From NCBI GenBank assembly GCA_037039685.1, contig JAWNGF010000002.1, forward strand, positions 3,534,001-3,598,000: a stretch of 64,000 nucleotides of DNA. The letters run 5' to 3'. The position numbers and the translations under genes were made by a program. Positions 59,374 to 64,000 of this stretch are shown here, in pieces. How positions within the stretch are numbered: position 1 is the first letter of the stretch; every line of letters starts with the position of its first letter. The DNA is from Ceratobasidium sp. AG-K. Taxonomy: Eukaryota > Basidiomycota > Agaricomycetes > Cantharellales > Ceratobasidiaceae. The notes beneath the pieces are model-generated. The model saw only the letters and a list, made by a program, of their open reading frames with translations. It was not told the DNA's origin and made no database searches.

Positions 59374-61458
59374 TAGAGCGTAGTCTGAAGGGAGTGAGCC
59401 TGACGTAAAATGTGGAACGGTTGAAGCCCTTCAAACCGCACATTCCAGATTGTAAAAATGAATGAAAAGTGCTTCAAAGTGATATTTGAACTCACATAGC
59501 TAGTCCAGCTTACAAGTACGTAGCGGTGCGAGATCCGGAATTAACCCCACTAGGTTGAACTATCTGGCGGCGAACCTGCAAAGAAAACTCGTTCAATGCA
59601 ATTCAGATTCTTCGTTTTATCCCGAGCTGCTATGTAGCTCTCTTGCTTTCAAAGCGGCCTTGACAAACGGGCTCGCGAGAAAGGTACAAGCTTCAGAGCC
59701 GTCAGAGTCAAACACAAATCTCCACAGGTCGCGTGACCTGCTGGTTGGAGTTTTAACCGGTTAGATTAGATTAGATTGCGCTGACCGGTGATTCTGTGCG
59801 TTTCATTTGTAATACCGAGTCTTCACGCTTCCACTGAAGCGATCATTTTGGCCCCAAACTACACATTTTACACTTTCATTTCGCCTACTGCAAAGGTTGC
59901 AACTCCCTACAAGACGTCCAGTACTGGCAAAACCAGTCTCCGGTTTATGGTAATTGGGGGCCAAAGCGCTGCGGCGGCACAATCCACTTGATAATATCAC
60001 AGGCGTTTTCCGAAGCTCAGCCAATGCGACACAGTTCTATGAAGCGGTTCACGTTTGATATGACGCCACATGTCAGCATTCTCGTCGAAGACCGAATCCG
60101 CACGCGTTTTGAGCGCCCCGACGGCCGCTCATGGCGGCTTCAACAATGGTCACGTAACTCGTCCACAAGAGAAGTTCTGAGCAACGCCACCCCTGTATTG
60201 CTCCCGATACCCGCAGCCACTCACAAACTAATTTCACGCATTCGGCCATTTCAAACACGTGAGACTCCGACTCGAGGACGAACCGCGCAAGATGAGCTCG
60301 AGCTCGAGACTTCGGAATAATCGCTGTCTGGGATAGCGCGAAATGTGAATATTCTCGAGTCACACGAAACTGGAACTGGGTCAACTGGGCCCCAAGTTCT
60401 CATTCAGGTGAACCTCGAGGCCCATTGATCGTCAGGGAATAACCGTGCCTCCCATAAATGCATGTGCGCCTCGGACTTTGCATCGACACAGTTATTCAAC
60501 CTATAGGTTCTGGCGGCTAGCATAAACATGTAGTAGACTGATGCACATAGTAAGTTATCGCGTATTTATCTATAACCGTCTTATCTAATGTCAGTTTCAG
60601 CCCCCGAGGGCGGCCAACCTGGGGTAGAAGGGCGGCGGATTCCCCCGTTTTAGCCACCGTTCCAGAGTCGCATCAACGTGAAATCGCCGGCGAATCGTAG
60701 GTGCCAATGTGGCACAGCGGCTCCAATTACTGATATATGCATGAATACTTAAATGCTCGTATTTTTGGTGTGGATGCTGAATAGCGCAAACAACTCAACG
60801 ACGTGCCACAGGGGATCATACACCCACGTTGTCCCCTCGGACTCATATGGATAAGCTTTATCTCTCCTTGTCCCAGACTGGCGTAGCCAACTCGCGGCAG
60901 TCCAGGTCGAGTCTCGGAAATGGTCCACAGAAATTGCGAAGACGATCTGCCACCCTCATTAGAATTAGAAGGCAGGTATGTGCGGGTTGCTACGCTTTTG
61001 ACAGATACGGCCAGACCCCAGGTTCCCTGACTTTGACGATCAAAACCGCGCCCTCGAGTCGAAAGAAGCAACATAGGGCGGGGTCGGCTGATATATAGGT
61101 TTGTGTCTGCGTACTAAAGCACCGACACTCCCCGTCCCACTCACCCCTCAGTCGATTGGTTGTGTTACAGGAGGCTATAGTTGAAGTTGAATCAGTTTCC
61201 GGCGGTTTCCTACCCACGATTTAGACTACGGCGAACGACTGCGTCCAACTACGGTAAGTTTAGCATCGAATATCTTCCGCTTTCGCTCAATCACTGATCC
61301 ACAACGCGCTAGACCTTCTTCTTGATCTTCAATCTTGATTTCGCGAGCCTGCGACGGAATATATATTCTGACCTCTAGCTCGAATCCTCCTCAGCCTCCC
61401 CCTCGACTCCCCGTTTTCCTTGTTATTTCTCCGACCCTCCCGCTTTCATTTCGTGGCG
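59374..61458. other. Intergenic, no firm gene
   Basis: Minus strand 60073-60384 reads FVLESESHVFEMAECVKLVC and EWLRVSGAIQG, with a faint coding look, but the plus strand is open there too and no homologue is recognised. The TTAGA run at 59760-59776 is a short chance repeat. From 61380 on is the pyrimidine-rich promoter of the next gene. Confidence 0.45.
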
Positions 61459-63415
61459 ATGCTTAAATCCAAAGCGGAACAAACCAAGAAAGGTTAGCTG
61501 CGGATCCACACGCTTCTTTATTTGCGTGCTTACCATTTTTGCTTTCTGGGCGCCAGCTACACCACATGCGGATATTTCTTTGAAGCGTAGAGCCAACCAC
61601 CCTGCAACTTCCCGGTATGTGAATATCCGGTTACATCCGGCTCTTTAACTTAGTATATCTCTGGATTTCATAGGTCTGATATCTTTTCCAAGCTTGTGAA
61701 ACTCGTGGGCCTATCAGACAGCCGCGGTTCCAAGACAGTTGTTGATCGGCACGAAGCAACCGGCGGCCCCAGAGAATTGGTTACTGTTGGACGCCCGCTG
61801 GAGCACTCGCCCGTCACTCTGCACCTCTCATCGACTACCAGTCTTCCTACGTCGAGCAGCAGCGAGACTTTACGTAGTAGTTCCGATTCCAACTTTGCTG
61901 TTTCAGCTCTAGATGACGGACCCAAGCAGGTGCAAGGCACCGATCTATCTTCATTGATACAGACCATCGACGGATCCCGGAGCAAGCACGAAAGGAAATC
62001 CACGCGTCGCAAGGCCAAGGTCAGTAATTCAACCTATTAGGCACCGAGACGACGATACTCACTCTGAGTGTTGCCATGTATAGACAACGCCGCTTTCTGA
62101 ACCTGCGACGTTCCTTTCGACCATCCCCGAGATCGCAAGTGTTTTTGAACAAAACTCGCTCCTTCCCGACCTGTCCTTTTCGGGGGATAGCAAGTATTAT
62201 CCTAGCGAAGACGCACTCATGGATACCGATTCAATTCGTGCTCGTACTGCTATTGCCCTGGCTCGCGCTCAGCTTGAACACTCTCGGCCTGCAAGCCATA
62301 ACCGGAAAATCGAACGGTCGTCGAATCGGATGATGATGCTTCCCAGCGAGCTCGAGGAATACAAGGCCCAGGCTCGTTTGCGTTCCGCTTCAATTCCAGC
62401 TCGCGATGATTCTTCAACGTGGAACGAGAAGCCTGTCGATCCTGTGCGCGACATCAGCGCGATGCGGAAGGAGGTTGAACAATCACAAGCGATGGTTCTA
62501 ACGTTGATGGCGGCCAAAGAGGCTAAATCCCAGCGTGCGACAGCAAGGAAAAAGTCTCACTCGCCACCGAGAGCTGATCTGCCCAAACTACCGAACAAAC
62601 CTTCCCAGGGATTGTATCAGGCCGGGGATATTCCTCCGTGCCCACCACCTTCTATACCTCTGCCTCAACTTCCGCCTTCGATCCCGCTCCCTCAGCTTCC
62701 TCCCAAGATTACTGTCATTGGTCACAAGTCTGAACCCACCACGCCCAAGTTGGAACAGTCTCGGCAGAGCGGAGCTTCTTCCGGTTCGAGCGCATACAAG
62801 GGCCTTCCGACTATGTATCGTTCTGATGACGAAACCCTGAAGCACATCGACCTCTTGATGCAAAGCTTGCTTGACTCCCATTCGGACCAAGAGGATCCTT
62901 CACGGAAATTCTGTTACTCGCTGCCCTCGAGATCGGGTCGTGGGCGCAGTGGGAGCCATTCTGTGGCGGACAGCCGTCAGAGTCGGCGCCCTCGGTAAGC
63001 CCGCCGTGCCTATTGACCCTGATGAATTAGCGTTCTGACATCTGATGTTTTAAGAATGGCGATGCCCTCCGAGCCTATGCCTGTCCAGCGCCCTGCAGGG
63101 CACGCCCACGTCACGCCACCTCCGCAACCGCCGCATACACCTGCCCCTCGAGCCTACTGCGAGCTTAGATTCGGGTCTCTGCCAGGTAATCATAGCCCTC
63201 ATTGTAGACCCGTATTCCCTGACTAATCACGACCTCGATTCATAGGTTCGGCCAAGATGCCTCATTTCAATCCCATTTCGTTCAACTACTATGACGTCCT
63301 ACTTCCTTCAACCGAGAATGGGATGTTGGATTATTCTGAACACGACGCGTATTCTCAGAACGCAACATGCAACCTAACCTTCTCCAGCGGACCTACTGAG
63401 AAACATTCTCGATAA
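61459..63415 (+). CDS. Hypothetical disordered, proline-rich protein
   Basis: I do not recognise the family. The start ATG 61459-61461 gives MLKSKAEQTKK, and short exons lead to SDIFSKLVKLVGLSDSRGSK. Then comes Ser/Thr-rich text (HLSSTTSLPTSSSSETLRSS), a basic patch (RSKHERKSTRRKAK), and after an intron TTPLSEPATFLSTIPEIASV, LARAQLEHSRPASHNRKIER, EEYKAQARLRSASIPARDDS. A helical part DISAMRKEVEQSQAMVLTLM precedes a Pro-rich stretch with the tandem unit SIPLPQLPP twice. ETLKHIDLLMQSLLDSHSDQ may form a helix. The C-terminus reads FNPISFNYYDVLLPSTENGM and ends GPTEKHSR at 63413-63415. The polyproline could bind SH3 or profilin-like partners; that is a guess. The gene frame is consistent over five exons. 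Confidence 0.7.
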
Positions 63416-63815
63416 ATCGCACAGCCTCATTCCATTGGCCAATCAGGGTCAACAAACTCCACCCCACTTGGGTGGAATGGCCATTCATAATTGAACTCGT
63501 CGCTCACAAAGGCCGACATATTTGATCCGCGCTCTCAGTTGCCCGAGTCTCACTATTCGTTCGAATTTCTGTCTCTCCTGTTGCATATACCTCCTTTTTT
63601 GCGCCCCCAATGGGCCCGTCGCTCGCTATCCCTCCTGTTGTACCACCCTCCTTGGATCGCTGAATTTTGTTGTACCAATACGTGTCCTGACCGACAGCGC
63701 CACCACCACGTTCTCTTGTTTTCAATTATCGAATGTACTACCCTCGCGTTTGTAGCTACACACTGCCCCAAATTTATAGCTTGAAAATGATCAACCGTTC
63801 TTCGTGTCTAGATTG
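63416..63815. other. Intergenic, no gene seen
   Basis: This separates the hypothetical gene from the start of the edge gene. Pyrimidine-rich in parts, as in a promoter. Confidence 0.45.
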
Positions 63816-64000
63816 ATGCTACGCCTCGCGATACGAAATAGGAAGTCATTTACTTCATATAACGCGGCTCAGGCGAGCATAGCTCCGGGTCTTGGCCCTC
63901 GAGCAAGCAACCGGGCTTCAATTGCCATCAATTACAGACTTCTGACCGAGTATGCTAAGCCACGTACTTATTATCAATCAACGATAACTACCATATCGCG
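63816..64000 (+). CDS. 5' part of a probable mitochondrial precursor protein (cut by window edge)
   Basis: From the ATG at 63816 the frame is open to the window end (61 codons and 2 bases). It starts MLRLAIRNRKSFTSYNAAQA and continues IAPGLGPRASNRASIAINYR. It is rich in Arg, Ser and Ala with only one acidic residue, as in a mitochondrial presequence. The family is not recognised. An intron could lie within. Confidence 0.4.
   Translation, partial: MLRLAIRNRKSFTSYNAAQASIAPGLGPRASNRASIAINYRLLTEYAKPRTYYQSTITTIS

Noticed and set aside
59760..59776. TTAGA repeat resembling a telomere-like run
   Set aside because: Only about three units of a pentamer, not the TTAGGG of fungal telomeres, and inside ordinary intergenic DNA.
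60073..60384. Minus-strand open frame with MAECVKLVCEWLRV
   Set aside because: The opposite strand is open as well, no flanking exons were found and the family is unknown, so it is mentioned only in the intergenic note.

Overview
The window is nuclear DNA of a filamentous fungus, almost certainly an Agaricomycete basidiomycete and plausibly a Rhizoctonia/Ceratobasidium-type species. The reasons are intron-dense genes with 44-60 nt GT-AG introns, CTAAC/CTGAC-like branch sites, and expanded F-box and MATE families. The species is inference; no marker here fixes it. I saw no rRNA, tRNA, CRISPR array or intact transposon. Gene boundaries were made by joining translated exon pieces by eye, so ends and small exons are approximate.

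Left part (3-26 kb) is dense housekeeping DNA. It holds a Bin3/MePCE-type RNA cap methyltransferase (-), head to head with cohesin regulator PDS5 (+). An NAD(P)-binding SDR-like protein (-) lies head to head with a medium-chain zinc-type reductase (+) that carries an in-frame insertion of about 370 codons. Next come MATE transporter 1 (-), the NatA auxiliary subunit NAA15 (+), a ubiquitin-specific protease (-) and a sphingolipid delta-4 desaturase (+). Three introns in this part (in the SDR, reductase and NAA15 genes) appear to use GC rather than GT donors.

Middle part (24.8-38.2 kb) is built by duplication. A block of desaturase 3' part plus F-box gene occurs twice in tandem; the second desaturase is a ruin and both F-box copies are broken. 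A BAG-domain co-chaperone gene follows, then an F-box relic, then a second BAG gene. Each of the two BAG copies lacks one base at a different place. An intact divergent third BAG gene lies at 52.5-53.9 kb. A bHLH factor (39.7-41.3 kb) ends this part.

Right part: 41.3-47.4 kb is a long gene-poor stretch. It is followed by an Swc5/CFDP1 (BCNT) chromatin-remodelling subunit (-), a secreted GAS1/MAS-like protein (+), the third BAG gene (-), two tandem MATE transporters (-), a disordered proline-rich hypothetical protein (+), and the first 61 codons of a probable mitochondrial precursor at the right edge (+).

I did not find a clearly new molecular system. The strongest oddities are the reductase with its giant disordered insertion, the cluster of GC-AG introns, and the desaturase/F-box/BAG duplication zone in which nearly every copy carries single-base deletions.
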